This document shows, one piece after another, positions 22,414-30,936 of a DNA stretch of 35,397 nucleotides. The translations under genes and the position numbers were made by a program. Source of the DNA: an uncultured Campylobacter sp. (GTDB taxonomy: Bacteria > Campylobacterota > Campylobacteria > Campylobacterales > Campylobacteraceae); assembly GCA_900539255.1 (NCBI GenBank), contig UQBJ01000022.1, positions 1 to 35,397 of the forward strand. The letters are read 5' to 3'. The notes beneath the pieces are model-generated. The model was not told where the DNA came from and made no database searches. It worked only from the letters and a program-made list of their open reading frames with translations. Numbering within the stretch: the first letter of the stretch is position 1; each line of letters begins with the position of its first letter.

Positions 22414-24397
22414 AATCAACTCCTGTTCTTTGATTTGGGGCTTTGTATTTGGCTTGCAACTCATAGTGCATTAGCGCGTCTTGAATTTCATAGCGGTTTT
22501 TGCCCTCTTGTTGCATTTTGGCTGTGATTTCATCAACCTCAGCTTGGCGTTTGGCGCTGAGCGGATTTTCGATGATATTGCCTTTGGCGCCGTATCCGCG
22601 GAATGCTGGGGGCATTTCCATTTTCATAATGTCAAGCTCCTCATACTCCACTTGTGGCGAAGTTTCGCCCTCTACCCAAAAGGTGTTGGTGCGTTTCATC
22701 CACTTTTCATCATCGCGTTTTGGATAATCCTCTCTATAATGCGCCCCACGGCTTTCTGTGCGAAGTAGCGCGCCTTTGGCTACGCAAAGTGCGACTTTAA
22801 GCATTCTTGGCACGCGGTAAGCCTCCTCTAACTCGGGGTTAGCGCAATCAAGCTCCTTGCAATGCACCTTGACATCAAGAGACTCTTTGTAAAGGGTTTC
22901 AAGCTCATCAACGGCTTCTTGCAGGGTTTTGCCCGTCCTAAAAATCGCCACTTTTTCCCACATAAGCTCTTTCATCTTGTTTTTAATGTCAAAGACATTG
23001 TGCTTGCCTGTCTTGCTGACAAGGCTTTTAAGATAATCATACTCTTGTGAGAGATATTTTTTGACTAAATTTGTGTCGATTTTCTCGCCGTTGTTTTTGC
23101 AATACTCGGCAAAATAATCGCCCACTATCATACCAGCCACGACAGTTTCAGCGCAGGAATTTCCGCCTAAGCGGTTAAAGCCGTGCATATCCCAGCACGC
23201 AGCTTCGCCACAAGCAAAAAGCCCGTTTAGCCACTGACTTTCGCCGTTTGGCTTGGTGCGAATGCCGCCCATACAATAATGCTGCATAGGTAGCACAGGC
23301 GCCCAGCCCTTTTCGCCCTCATCAGCAGGGTCTATGCCGTTGAAAGTTTTGCAAATGTCTTGCACATCGCGTAAATTCTTTTCAATGTGCGCTCGCCCTA
23401 AAATCGAAATGTCAAGCCATAAATGGTCTCCATAAGGGCTTTTTACGCCCTTGCCCTTGCGGATATGCTCCATCATTCTGCGGCTTACGACATCGCGGCT
23501 TGCAAGCTCTTTTTTCTCTGGCTCATAATCAGGCATAAAGCGGTAGCCATCAACATCGCGTAAAATTCCGCCATCCCCTCGACAACCCTCAGTCAGCAAA
23601 ATGCCACTTGGCACGATAGGGGTTGGGTGAAACTGCACCGCTTCCATATTTGAAAGGCGACAAAGTCCTGTTTCAAGGGCTATGGCTGCGCCCGTTCCCT
23701 CGCAAATCACGGCGTTTGTGGTTTGTTTATACACTCTACCATAACCGCCTGTGGCTATCATCGTGCCACGAGCAACAAAGGCGATGAGCTGTCCGTTTGT
23801 CAAGTCTCTTGCAATCACGCCCAAGCAGCGTTTGCCATCGTGCATTACGCGCACGGCTTCCATTCTGTCGATGATTTTAACTTGATTTTTGATGGCTTCA
23901 TTTGCCACGCCATAAAGCATACAATGCCCTGTCGCATCGGCGATGAAACAGGTTCGCCATTTTTTCGTGCCACCAAAATCGCGAGCGTTGATTAGTCCGT
24001 GTGCGCTTTCTTTTTCTTCTATCGTGGTGCGCTCAGCGTTGATGACAACGCTTCTAGGTCCTTTGGTAACCCTAGTCCAAGGCACGCCCCACGCCGCAAG
24101 CTCTCTAACCGCCTTTGGTGCAGTTTGGGCAAACATTCTTGCTACTTCTTGGTCGCAACCCCAGTCAGAGCCTTTTACCGTGTCGGCAAAATGCACATCT
24201 TCGTTGTCTCCCTCGCCCTTAACGCTATTAGCAAGGCTTGCTTGCATACCGCCTTGCACGGCTGCTGAGTGTGAGCGTTTTACAGGACAAATACTTAAAA
24301 GCGTTACGCTTTGTCCGCTTTTTGCCACTTCAATCGCCGCTCTTAAACCCGCTAAACCACCGCCTACTACTAAGGCATCGCTGTATTGTATATTCAT
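22406..24397 (-). CDS. frdA: Fumarate reductase flavoprotein subunit
   Basis: Catalytic subunit reducing fumarate to succinate at a covalently bound FAD. The 663 residues begin with the FAD-binding VGGGLAGLRAAIE (11-23). SHSAAVQGGM contains His43, the residue that bonds the flavin in the Wolinella enzyme. GFNRLGGNSCAETVVAG near residue 400 is the conserved C-terminal FAD contact. The length fits the Campylobacterota FrdA (longer than the E. coli subunit). It lies 22 bases after frdC, and its stop overlaps frdB. In Campylobacter this complex can also act as the succinate dehydrogenase. Confidence 0.97.
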   Translation of the reverse strand: MNIQYSDALVVGGGLAGLRAAIEVAKSGQSVTLLSICPVKRSHSAAVQGGMQASLANSVKGEGDNEDVHFADTVKGSDWGCDQEVARMFAQTAPKAVRELAAWGVPWTRVTKGPRSVVINAERTTIEEKESAHGLINARDFGGTKKWRTCFIADATGHCMLYGVANEAIKNQVKIIDRMEAVRVMHDGKRCLGVIARDLTNGQLIAFVARGTMIATGGYGRVYKQTTNAVICEGTGAAIALETGLCRLSNMEAVQFHPTPIVPSGILLTEGCRGDGGILRDVDGYRFMPDYEPEKKELASRDVVSRRMMEHIRKGKGVKSPYGDHLWLDISILGRAHIEKNLRDVQDICKTFNGIDPADEGEKGWAPVLPMQHYCMGGIRTKPNGESQWLNGLFACGEAACWDMHGFNRLGGNSCAETVVAGMIVGDYFAEYCKNNGEKIDTNLVKKYLSQEYDYLKSLVSKTGKHNVFDIKNKMKELMWEKVAIFRTGKTLQEAVDELETLYKESLDVKVHCKELDCANPELEEAYRVPRMLKVALCVAKGALLRTESRGAHYREDYPKRDDEKWMKRTNTFWVEGETSPQVEYEELDIMKMEMPPAFRGYGAKGNIIENPLSAKRQAEVDEITAKMQQEGKNRYEIQDALMHYELQAKYKAPNQRTGVDYE

Positions 24398-24419
24398 ATC
24401 TTACTCCATATCCTTAAAT

Positions 24420-25133
24420 TTAGGCTGATAAGCCGATTTTGATGAAAGCAGCAAGGCTCAGTGCGCCAAGTGCTAGGAAAAACACGCTGATTACCCATTT
24501 AGCTGTTTTGAGTTTTTTGCGGCTTGCTTTGGCGTCTTTGCCCTCAAACCAACCCCATTTCACGCAAAGGCGGTAAAGTCCCACGCTGCCGTGTAGCTCC
24601 ACGCAGATAAGCAACACGATATAAAACGCCCACATAAAGTGGTTGATAACCCTGTCCGCACTCATCGCACCGCTGATTTTGTCGGCGTTTGTGATGATGA
24701 TGATGAGATGAGCTGAGCCTAAAAAGAACATTACAAAGCCCGTGAATGCTTGCACCCACCACAAAGTCGTGTCTTCGTGCTTTATCATCTTTGTGTGAGT
24801 GCGTAAAATTTGGAACTGCCTAAAATTGATAGGAAATTTACGCATCGCAAGCCCCGCGTGAATGATAAAAATCATCAGCACACAGGCGGCTAGAAACGAA
24901 GTGATATAGCTCATAATCGGATTGTCATAGACAAATCGTAGCTCCAAAAAATGAACCACTGAGTTGAAAAATTCCTCGCTGACTAAAATCGTGGATACAA
25001 AAAACATATGCAACCACATAAAAAGCCCGAGAAAAAGTCCCGTAGCACTTTGGATAAAATCAAGACGCGCTGGCATTTTGCTCTTTTTACCCTCGATGCT
25101 TCGCCCTAAAAAACCTTCGATAAGCTGACTCAT
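24420..25133 (-). CDS. frdC: Fumarate reductase dihaem cytochrome b subunit
   Basis: Membrane anchor that oxidises menaquinol and passes electrons to FrdB. The 237 residues hold five hydrophobic helices. Haem-ligand histidines appear at 42, 92, 142 and 181, and the glutamates tied to proton movement in the Wolinella enzyme appear as E64 and E179, each within two residues of the Wolinella numbering. First gene of frdCAB, with TATAAT at 25177-25172 and AAGGAG before the ATG. Secure. Confidence 0.96.
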   Translation of the reverse strand: MSQLIEGFLGRSIEGKKSKMPARLDFIQSATGLFLGLFMWLHMFFVSTILVSEEFFNSVVHFLELRFVYDNPIMSYITSFLAACVLMIFIIHAGLAMRKFPINFRQFQILRTHTKMIKHEDTTLWWVQAFTGFVMFFLGSAHLIIIITNADKISGAMSADRVINHFMWAFYIVLLICVELHGSVGLYRLCVKWGWFEGKDAKASRKKLKTAKWVISVFFLALGALSLAAFIKIGLSA

Positions 25134-25171
25134 CGTTACTCCTTGTGAAAAATTTGTAATTTCGTAGGCAT

Positions 25172-25177
25172 ATTATA
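25172..25177 (-). promoter_or_regulatory. -10 box of frdCAB
   Basis: TATAAT on the minus strand 38 bases before the frdC ATG, in very AT-rich DNA with no obvious -35. Confidence 0.6.
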
Positions 25178-25254
25178 ATTTAAATATCATTAAATTTCAA
25201 TTAAATTTCAAAAAAATTGAGAAAAAAGTAAAAAAGTAACAAATTCAGCTTTTT

Positions 25255-25299
25255 GCAAAATTCCTTTGGCAAGGGCGTTGATGATGAGCGGAATTTTGC
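25255..25299 (-). terminator. Possible lgt terminator hairpin
   Basis: A ten-base perfect stem (GCAAAATTCC, 25-base loop, GGAATTTTGC) lies between lgt and frdC. The loop is long and no T-run follows, so confidence is low. Confidence 0.3.
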
Positions 25300-25344
25300 T
25301 TAAATTTATGTGAATTTGCGGTATTACGGCGCGCAAAAGGCGTG

Positions 25345-26163
25345 TCAATGCGTCTTGCTTGCTTTTTTAAGATAAAGCCACAAAAGCACGGCGCCTGCGA
25401 GCATTATCAGGCTTAAAATCTGCCCCATAGTGAAATTTAGGGCGACAAAGCCGAGTTGAAAGTCTGGTTCTCTGAAAAATTCACACACAAAACGAGCTAA
25501 GGCATAGCTGATGAGATACACCACGATGAGTTGCCCTTCAAAATGCTTGAATTTACGGGCGAAAAACACCACAAAAAACACTAAAACGCCCTCCAAAAAG
25601 GCTTCATAAAGTTGCGAAGGATGGCGAAGTGCGCCGCCTGCATAAATCCCCCACGGCATATCCGTTTCGCGCCCGAAAAGTTCTTGGTTTAAAAAGTTGC
25701 CTATGCGCCCAAAAGTGTAAGCCAAAGGCACGCTGATGCCGACTAAATCAAGATAGCGCCATATATTTTGCTTGTAGAATTTGCAAAAAAGTATGGTAGC
25801 AAGCAAAAAGCCCACCACAGCGCCGTGATAGCTCATTCCGCGAATGCCGACAAAGTTGCCATTTATGTCAAAGGGGTTGAAAATCTGCCACGGACGCGCC
25901 AAATACCAAGCCGTGTGCGTGTCATAAATGAGTATATAGCCTATGCGCGCGCCTAATATCACGCCAAGTTCTACCCAAAGGAAATAGCTGTCAAGCATTT
26001 TGTCGCTAATGTCTATTTTATCGCGCTTTACGAAAATTTTAGCGATGAAAAGTGCGAGCAAAAGGGCTGTAACATACATTAAGCTATACCAATGCACCTT
26101 AAAACCGCCTATGGTAAAGGCAACGACATTGAAATTTGAGTAGATATTTTGCCAAAAGTCCAT
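25345..26163 (-). CDS. lgt: Prolipoprotein diacylglyceryl transferase
   Basis: Inner-membrane enzyme that attaches diacylglycerol to the lipobox cysteine, the first step of lipoprotein maturation. The 272 residues show RGMSYHGAVVG (108-118), the Lgt signature FGRIGNFLNQELFGR (151-165) and HPSQLYEAFLEG (181-192), in a seven-helix layout. AGGA lies seven bases before the ATG. It lies 22 bases after the PilO-like gene, apparently last of a five-gene operon. In C. jejuni, lgt also lies next to frdCAB as I recall. Confidence 0.96.
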   Translation of the reverse strand: MDFWQNIYSNFNVVAFTIGGFKVHWYSLMYVTALLLALFIAKIFVKRDKIDISDKMLDSYFLWVELGVILGARIGYILIYDTHTAWYLARPWQIFNPFDINGNFVGIRGMSYHGAVVGFLLATILFCKFYKQNIWRYLDLVGISVPLAYTFGRIGNFLNQELFGRETDMPWGIYAGGALRHPSQLYEAFLEGVLVFFVVFFARKFKHFEGQLIVVYLISYALARFVCEFFREPDFQLGFVALNFTMGQILSLIMLAGAVLLWLYLKKASKTH

Positions 26164-26185
26164 TAAAAATCCTGCAAATTCGCCC

Positions 26186-26713
26186 TTAAAAGCGCGATGA
26201 AAAAACCTTAATGATGAATTTTATGTCAATTTCTCCATCATCACGCGAATGCAAGTCAATGGGCGTTTCAAGCTTGATAAGGCTTTGATAGCCCTTTAAA
26301 TCTTCGATAAAACGATAAAAAATTTTAGGATTATCCATCACGGCACTTACATTAAACTCGCCAAGCAAATACTCAGGCTTTTTTTTGTGCTTGATTTCGC
26401 TTAAAGCAGGCTCGAAAAAATAATTCTCCAAAAAGCCCACTAAATGTGTCTTGTTAAAGTCTGCATCAAACTGAGTCAAAAGCTCTTTGTTGTCCTTTTC
26501 AAGCCCTTGCACGCGCTCTAAACTCTCTTGAAAGCTCTCATTGACGGCGTAATTTATGCCATTTTGCGAGCTAAGTTCAGCCATAGAGCTTTTGTAATCC
26601 TGCAAAATCGGCATTATCAAAAACATTATCAAGCCTCCGCACAAGCAGATGAAAAGTAGGCTGTAAAGCACAAGCTTGGTGATATTGATTTGCTCTAAAC
26701 TTCTATCGTTCAT
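26186..26713 (-). CDS. PilO/GspM-like single-pass membrane protein
   Basis: 175 residues: a short cytoplasmic start, one helix (13-34, VLYSLLFICLCGGLIMFLIM), a coiled-coil stretch of about 40 residues (residues 38-75), then a small alpha/beta domain (EYLLGEFNVSAVMDNPKIFYRFIEDLKG). This is the layout of type IV pilus PilO and type II secretion GspM. Sequence similarity is too low to name. It overlaps the preceding gene by 11 bases. Together with the two genes before it, it may form an inner-membrane alignment complex. Function unknown. Confidence 0.7.
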   Translation of the reverse strand: MNDRSLEQINITKLVLYSLLFICLCGGLIMFLIMPILQDYKSSMAELSSQNGINYAVNESFQESLERVQGLEKDNKELLTQFDADFNKTHLVGFLENYFFEPALSEIKHKKKPEYLLGEFNVSAVMDNPKIFYRFIEDLKGYQSLIKLETPIDLHSRDDGEIDIKFIIKVFSSRF

Positions 26714-27233
26714 TGTTTTCCTCTATGGTGTTGATACTTGTGAATTTAAGCCAGCCATTTGCCAGCGGATAAAAGCTCACTTCACTCTTGTCAAAGATAC
26801 TTTTTAAGGGCGTTTGGATAAGCAAAGAAAAAATTTCGCGCGTGGGCGTGATGCCTTTAAGCTCTAACTTTTTTTTGTCCATATACAGGTGTTCAAGGCG
26901 AATGGAATTTGAGTCTATCACAAAGCCAAGCAGGTTTTTCATCACCTTTTCAATCTGCTCGTTTGAGCCGCGTTCGCCCGTAATGCTTAAAGACAAATCC
27001 TTTCTTTGCGTAAGCAGCTCAAAAAGGGCGTCATTTTGCGCAATGCCCTCTTGCAAAGCCACAGCTTCGAGCTTTTTGTTTTCAACCTGCGCTCTCATCG
27101 ACATCACACGAGCATTTGCAAAAGAATAAATCGTAAAAATCACGCCCAAACACACAGCAAAAAACAGCACCCAAATTTTCGTAAAAAGGCTTACAAGCGG
27201 CTTGATACGCGGACGGACAAAGCTATAAGTCAT
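26703..27233 (-). CDS. PilN-like single-pass membrane protein
   Basis: 176 residues: a short basic cytoplasmic start (RPRIKPLVSLFTK), one helix (20-40), a coiled-coil (ARVMSMRAQVENKKLEAVAL) and a periplasmic domain with LRLEH-like and LELKGITPTREIFSLLIQ segments. The last recalls the VLEGxAxS...LL..L pattern of PilN-type domains. It overlaps its neighbours at both ends (four bases with the PilM-like gene, 11 with the PilO-like one). No secretin, ATPase or pilin gene is near. Function is inferred from layout only. Confidence 0.7.
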   Translation of the reverse strand: MTYSFVRPRIKPLVSLFTKIWVLFFAVCLGVIFTIYSFANARVMSMRAQVENKKLEAVALQEGIAQNDALFELLTQRKDLSLSITGERGSNEQIEKVMKNLLGFVIDSNSIRLEHLYMDKKKLELKGITPTREIFSLLIQTPLKSIFDKSEVSFYPLANGWLKFTSINTIEENNER

Positions 27234-28201
27234 ATTTCAAGCTCCTTACGCATTAGCTCGTTCATTAGGTTGAAAGTGTCGATTTTAACGACTTCTGGCT
27301 TGATGAAAATCTCGCCCTCTATGTAGTCAAGCACCGCTTGGCTAATGTCTGAGTTGTCAAAAAACACCACTTCATCGATAAATTTAGCTTCATATAAAGA
27401 ATTCGTGTAAAATTCCTGCACCCCGCCAAATATACAAGAACACATATCCATATCGCTGCCGAAATTACTCAAATCCATAGCTGAATTTGCGATATATCTT
27501 TCATTTGGGGCGTTTTGGGCTGCTTCATCAGCGTTTGCGGGCGCATTTTGTGGGGCATTTTCGCTAGCGTCTTCTCGTATCAAGCCCGCTACTTCCTCGC
27601 CTACCTCAGCATCTGGCATTTCATCAAGGCTGATTGAATCCTCGTCTAAATTGACTATGTTTTGCGTGCTCAAATCATAAAATTTACCAAAACTTATGCG
27701 CTTGTTTTCGCAAATCATCAGCGCAAGGTAGATAGAGTGGCGAAAGACAAAGAGCGTGTTTTTGTCTTTTTTGAGCTTGGTTTTGGTGTTGATACAATGA
27801 TAAAGCAGCATAAAGGGCGAAAAAAGCAAATCAAGCTCGCCATAGTCCTCAAAAAGCCTTTTATACTCCCTAACGCTAGGCTTTGGAGCGCAAATTTGAG
27901 CGTTTAAAAGTGTTAAACTTTGCGTTTGCTTGCTGTCAATGCCAAATTTCCCAAGCTCGCCCGCACCCAAAACAGGCACAAGTGCTTGCTCGCTAGCGTC
28001 AAAAAAAGCACCGATATAATAAATTTGAAAATTTTGGCTCAAATTATCCACATATTGCAAGAGCTTTTTTTTGTCCTCAAAGCTTTTTTCGTAGGTTTTG
28101 ACGACTTTATCGCCGCGAATGCTGCGTGCGCGAACGGCGTGCTTGTTGTCCTCAAAAATCACACAGATGAGAAGCTGAGCGACAAAGTTTCTCAAAAACA
28201 T
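27230..28201 (-). CDS. Protein possibly related to PilM (actin-fold), function unknown
   Basis: 323 residues, no signal peptide or membrane helix. Segments such as TLFVFRHSIYLALMICENKRISFGKFYDL (blocks at 149-167 and 168-177) and FIDEVVFFDNSDISQAVLDYIEG (275-296, in two parts) resemble the strands and nucleotide-loop regions of a PilM-like actin fold, but weakly. Residues 211-234 are low complexity (NAPQNAPANADEAAQNAPNE). The start ATG is one base after the acyltransferase stop and has AAGGA overlapping that stop region. It overlaps the PilN-like gene by four bases. I recall an acyltransferase followed by three unknown genes in C. jejuni (around Cj0457c-Cj0454c), which would make this a conserved group. 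Confidence 0.65.
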   Translation of the reverse strand: MFLRNFVAQLLICVIFEDNKHAVRARSIRGDKVVKTYEKSFEDKKKLLQYVDNLSQNFQIYYIGAFFDASEQALVPVLGAGELGKFGIDSKQTQSLTLLNAQICAPKPSVREYKRLFEDYGELDLLFSPFMLLYHCINTKTKLKKDKNTLFVFRHSIYLALMICENKRISFGKFYDLSTQNIVNLDEDSISLDEMPDAEVGEEVAGLIREDASENAPQNAPANADEAAQNAPNERYIANSAMDLSNFGSDMDMCSCIFGGVQEFYTNSLYEAKFIDEVVFFDNSDISQAVLDYIEGEIFIKPEVVKIDTFNLMNELMRKELEI

Positions 28202-28202
28202 T

Positions 28203-28853
28203 TCATTCCTTTTTAAAACTATCTAACTTTGAAATGATAGCAAAATTTTCTTGGATTTTTGCCTTTGCTTCGTTTTTCTCTAAATTTTTTACGCTAATAG
28301 GCGCTGAAATGCGGTATTTTATGGTGCTAAAAGGCTTTGGCAGTATCATTTTGTCCCAGCTTTTAAATTCCCAAAAGCGGCTCGCTTCATAGTTTAAAAG
28401 CAAAATCGGCACATCTTTTTTCTGAGCAATACTCACAGAACCATCAGAAATAGAGCGGTAAGGTCCGCGCGGTCCATCAGGCGTTATCACTACATCATCG
28501 CCCCCATCAAGTGCGCGAAAAGCCTGCCTTATAGCCTCGCGCGCTCCCTTAAAGGTGCTGCCTCTTATGGTGTCTATGCTGAAATTTTCGATATTTTGCG
28601 CGATAATCTCCCCATCTTCGTGCTGAGAAATCATCACAAAAGCCCGCTTTTTGCCATACCAAAATTTCCTAAACACAAAGGGCATCAGCATCAGCCGTCC
28701 GTGAAAAAAAAGCAGCACGCAAGGCTTTTCAAGCGGGTGTCCCTCATAAATCTTGCGGCAGCTTAAAAACAGCGCCCATTGCGCCAGCCAAATGAGCCTT
28801 GCGGCGATTTTGATGACAATGGGCTTTTTGCTGAATTCCTTAAATTTCGTCAT
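28203..28853 (-). CDS. DUF374 lysophospholipid acyltransferase family protein
   Basis: A 216-residue membrane-associated acyltransferase. FFHGRLMLMP (49-58) and the DUF374 run ISQHEDGEIIAQ (75-86), IRGSTFKGAREAIR (96-109) and VVITPDGPRGPYRSI (121-135) are clear. Members are thought to acylate a lipid or lipid A precursor, but the substrate here is unknown. It is first of the apparent operon leading through the PilMNO-like genes to lgt, so a link to envelope lipids is plausible. Confidence 0.87.
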   Translation of the reverse strand: MTKFKEFSKKPIVIKIAARLIWLAQWALFLSCRKIYEGHPLEKPCVLLFFHGRLMLMPFVFRKFWYGKKRAFVMISQHEDGEIIAQNIENFSIDTIRGSTFKGAREAIRQAFRALDGGDDVVITPDGPRGPYRSISDGSVSIAQKKDVPILLLNYEASRFWEFKSWDKMILPKPFSTIKYRISAPISVKNLEKNEAKAKIQENFAIISKLDSFKKE

Positions 28854-28979
28854 AAAATGCCTTTAAAATTCACGCTTTTTGGACTTGAATTTGCACTTTT
28901 GGGGCTTAAATTCACGCTTTTGCTTAAATTTTTCATCACCACTCTTTACTCTGTGTTTGATAAAGCCTGTGTTTTTTGC

Positions 28980-29291
28980 TCATTCCCAAACACCCACATC
29001 TTTACCTTTTAAATCTTCAATGATATTGATATATGGCTTGCCATCTATAAGCCAAAACCATTCTTTGACATTTTTTGTAATAGCTTCATTTTCTATGGCA
29101 TTGTTAATCGTAAAAATGCCTACACGCGCCAAGTCGTTTTTATCGCCACTTGAAAGGTAATTGCATTTATCTTGTTTAACGAGCTTTGCTTCTTTTGCTA
29201 TCTCATCAAGGTAGGCATAAAGCTCATCAAGCTTATATTTGCCCTCACGCAAAATCTTTTCCTCATCTAGCACTATTCTCACACTTCGCAT
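28980..29291 (-). CDS. Small protein of unknown function
   Basis: 103 residues, soluble, acidic and basic residues balanced, no signal or membrane segment. I do not recognise a family. Visible features are an N-terminal strand-helix (RSVRIVLDEEKILREGKYKL) and an aromatic C-terminal part (VKEWFWLIDGKPYINIIEDL). AAAGGGG lies four bases before the ATG, supporting translation. It stands alone between the acyltransferase operon and the cupin gene. Confidence 0.7.
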   Translation of the reverse strand: MRSVRIVLDEEKILREGKYKLDELYAYLDEIAKEAKLVKQDKCNYLSSGDKNDLARVGIFTINNAIENEAITKNVKEWFWLIDGKPYINIIEDLKGKDVGVWE

Positions 29292-29484
29292 TTTGCCCCT
29301 TTCGTATCTTAATGAAAGCGATTATAAAGAAAAATTCTTAATCAAAAGCAAAGCCCACAAACAAGCGTTTAAGCGTGGCAAAACGGGCTAATGATTTGGG
29401 CGCAAAATTTAAATCAAAGCATAAATTTGCCCGTAAGCGTTTGTTTGGGCGGTAAATTTAACAAAGGCGCAAATGCTGAATTTA

Positions 29485-29829
29485 TCAAGGGTTGCGTTTC
29501 AGCACGCCTTGCACGCGCTTTGCTGAGTCAGCTTGGGCTAAGGATAAACGCACTATGGAGTTTTGCAAAGCCCGCAAAGAATGTGGCTCGTTTGCTTTAA
29601 GGCATACCATATCAAGCTCTTTAAGCACTATCTTTTCGCTAGCCACGCTAAATTCAAGTTCTCCGCGAAGCAACTGCACGCTAATATCAAAGGGAGCTTT
29701 ATGCTCTTTCATTTGGCTGTTTTTAGGCATTAGGATTTGGATTTCTTTCGCGCTTTCATTTTGCGCAAGCACGCTCACAACGACATTTTCGCCGCTAAAT
29801 TCAGCATTTTGCCAAGTAATAACTTGCAT
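29485..29829 (-). CDS. Small cupin-domain protein
   Basis: 114 residues forming a single beta-barrel cupin. Motif 1 is degenerate (MKEHKAPFDISVQLLRGELEF, 40-59 region) with one clear histidine, H43; motif 2 is DMVCLKANEPHSLRALQNS (about 73-91) with H84. Metal binding is possible but the usual two-His-Glu set is incomplete. Relatives include small stress or sugar-binding cupins; the ligand is unknown. AAAGGAC precedes the ATG. Confidence 0.8.
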   Translation of the reverse strand: MQVITWQNAEFSGENVVVSVLAQNESAKEIQILMPKNSQMKEHKAPFDISVQLLRGELEFSVASEKIVLKELDMVCLKANEPHSLRALQNSIVRLSLAQADSAKRVQGVLKRNP

Positions 29830-29997
29830 TTTCGTCCTTTTTGTGTGAATTTGGGCTAAATTCTAGCTAAATTTGTGCGCTTTTAGCTTAACAAAGGTTA
29901 AGTTTGCCCTTAAATTTGCACTCGCAAACAAAGCAAAAACAAAACCAACAAAGCAAGTGCAAAGCCTACAAAATAAGCGTAGAAGAGTGTTAAAAAG

Positions 29998-30074
29998 TGG
30001 TGGATTCAGCAGGACTCGAACCTGCGACCAACCGGTTATGAGCCGGTTGCTCTAACCAACTGAGCTATGAATCC
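29998..30074 (-). tRNA. tRNA with CAT anticodon (elongator Met, or Ile2 after lysidine modification)
   Basis: The minus strand reads GGATTCA for the acceptor arm, TAGCTCAGTTGGTTAGAGCA for the D arm, and ACCGG-CTCATAA-CCGGT for the anticodon arm. The T arm is GCAGG-TTCGAGT-CCTGC and the 3' end is TGAATCC-A-CCA, so CCA is encoded. It is not the initiator type. The GGTTGGTCGC variable region resembles tRNA-Ile2 of other bacteria, so identity is open. A TATAAT lies at 30121-30116. Confidence 0.95.
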
Positions 30075-30115
30075 ACAAAGTTAGAGTAAATCGCTGTGAA
30101 AGTATCAAAAGCAAA

Positions 30116-30121
30116 ATTATA
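30116..30121 (-). promoter_or_regulatory. -10 box for the tRNA gene
   Basis: TATAAT on the minus strand 42 bases before the 5' end of the tRNA. Confidence 0.5.
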
Positions 30122-30233
30122 GTGTAAAATTCTTAAATTTTGTGTTAATTTTGCTAAAAAATTTCAAATTTTCGCTAAAAGGGCGATTTGTGGGCTTTTG
30201 CGGTGCGAAAAATTCAGGCTTTTGAGCTAAAAT

Positions 30234-30884
30234 TTATAAATTTTTGATAAACTCTACCGCTTCATAAGCATTTGCTTTGAGTAAAACGCCGTATTTTGCT
30301 AAATTTTGCTCGCTTTCATAGCCACAGGTTAGCCCTATGCACGAAATTTTAGCATTTTGCGCCGCCTTTATGTCTAAATGCGTATCACCAACCATAAAGG
30401 CATCGGCTTTGTCCTTATTTAAAAGCGTCAAAGCCTTTAAAATAGGCTCAGCACTTGGCTTTGGCTCGCTCACATCGTCCCTGCCAACCACAGCATTAAA
30501 AAGGTGCAAAACGCCTAAATTACGCAAAATAGCCTTGCTGGACGCCGTGCCTTTTGTAGTTACTACTGCTAAATCCGCAAAATCTCGCGCCACACTCAAA
30601 GCCTCTTTAACAAGCGGTAAAAGCGTGGTTTGAGCAAGATAAATTTGCAAATAATGCGCCTTGTAAGCTGCTATGCGCTCAGCAATTTGCTCGCCCACAA
30701 AGCCCAAATTTGCAAACATTATGTCAAGCGGAAAGCCTATCATAGCCTTTATGCGCTCATCATCAAAGTGCGCCTGCGTGCCTTGCAAAGCCACTTCAAA
30801 AGCCTCTAAAATCGCCTGAGTGCCGTCTATAAGCGTGCCGTCTAAATCAAAAAGTATGGTTTTTTGTTTTTTTGCTTTTTTCAT
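30234..30884 (-). CDS. HAD-superfamily phosphatase (phosphoglycolate phosphatase-like)
   Basis: 216 residues. Motif I is ILFDLDGTLIDG (10-21) with nucleophile D13 and acid D15. Motif II is AVVTTKG, motif III is KPSAEPILKAL, and motif IV is MVGDTHLDI. A cap domain lies between motifs I and II. It fits phosphoglycolate phosphatase (Gph) or a PpaX-like pyrophosphatase; the substrate cannot be told from sequence. I chose ATG 30884, just before the KKAKKQKTILFDLDG block, over a longer frame to 31016 whose extra residues look non-coding and overlap the small gene next door. No Shine-Dalgarno is seen. Confidence 0.88.
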   Translation of the reverse strand: MKKAKKQKTILFDLDGTLIDGTQAILEAFEVALQGTQAHFDDERIKAMIGFPLDIMFANLGFVGEQIAERIAAYKAHYLQIYLAQTTLLPLVKEALSVARDFADLAVVTTKGTASSKAILRNLGVLHLFNAVVGRDDVSEPKPSAEPILKALTLLNKDKADAFMVGDTHLDIKAAQNAKISCIGLTCGYESEQNLAKYGVLLKANAYEAVEFIKNL

Positions 30885-30891
30885 AGGGCAA

Positions 30892-30897
30892 ATTATA
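30892..30897 (-). promoter_or_regulatory. -10 box directly before the HAD gene
   Basis: TATAAT on the minus strand ends only seven bases before the ATG at 30884. A transcript from it would start at or next to the start codon. A second possible -10 (TATAAA) lies about 14 bases further upstream. Confidence 0.45.
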
Positions 30898-30936
30898 GCG
30901 AAAATTTTATACTTTAAGTTGCGTTTGATAGATAAA

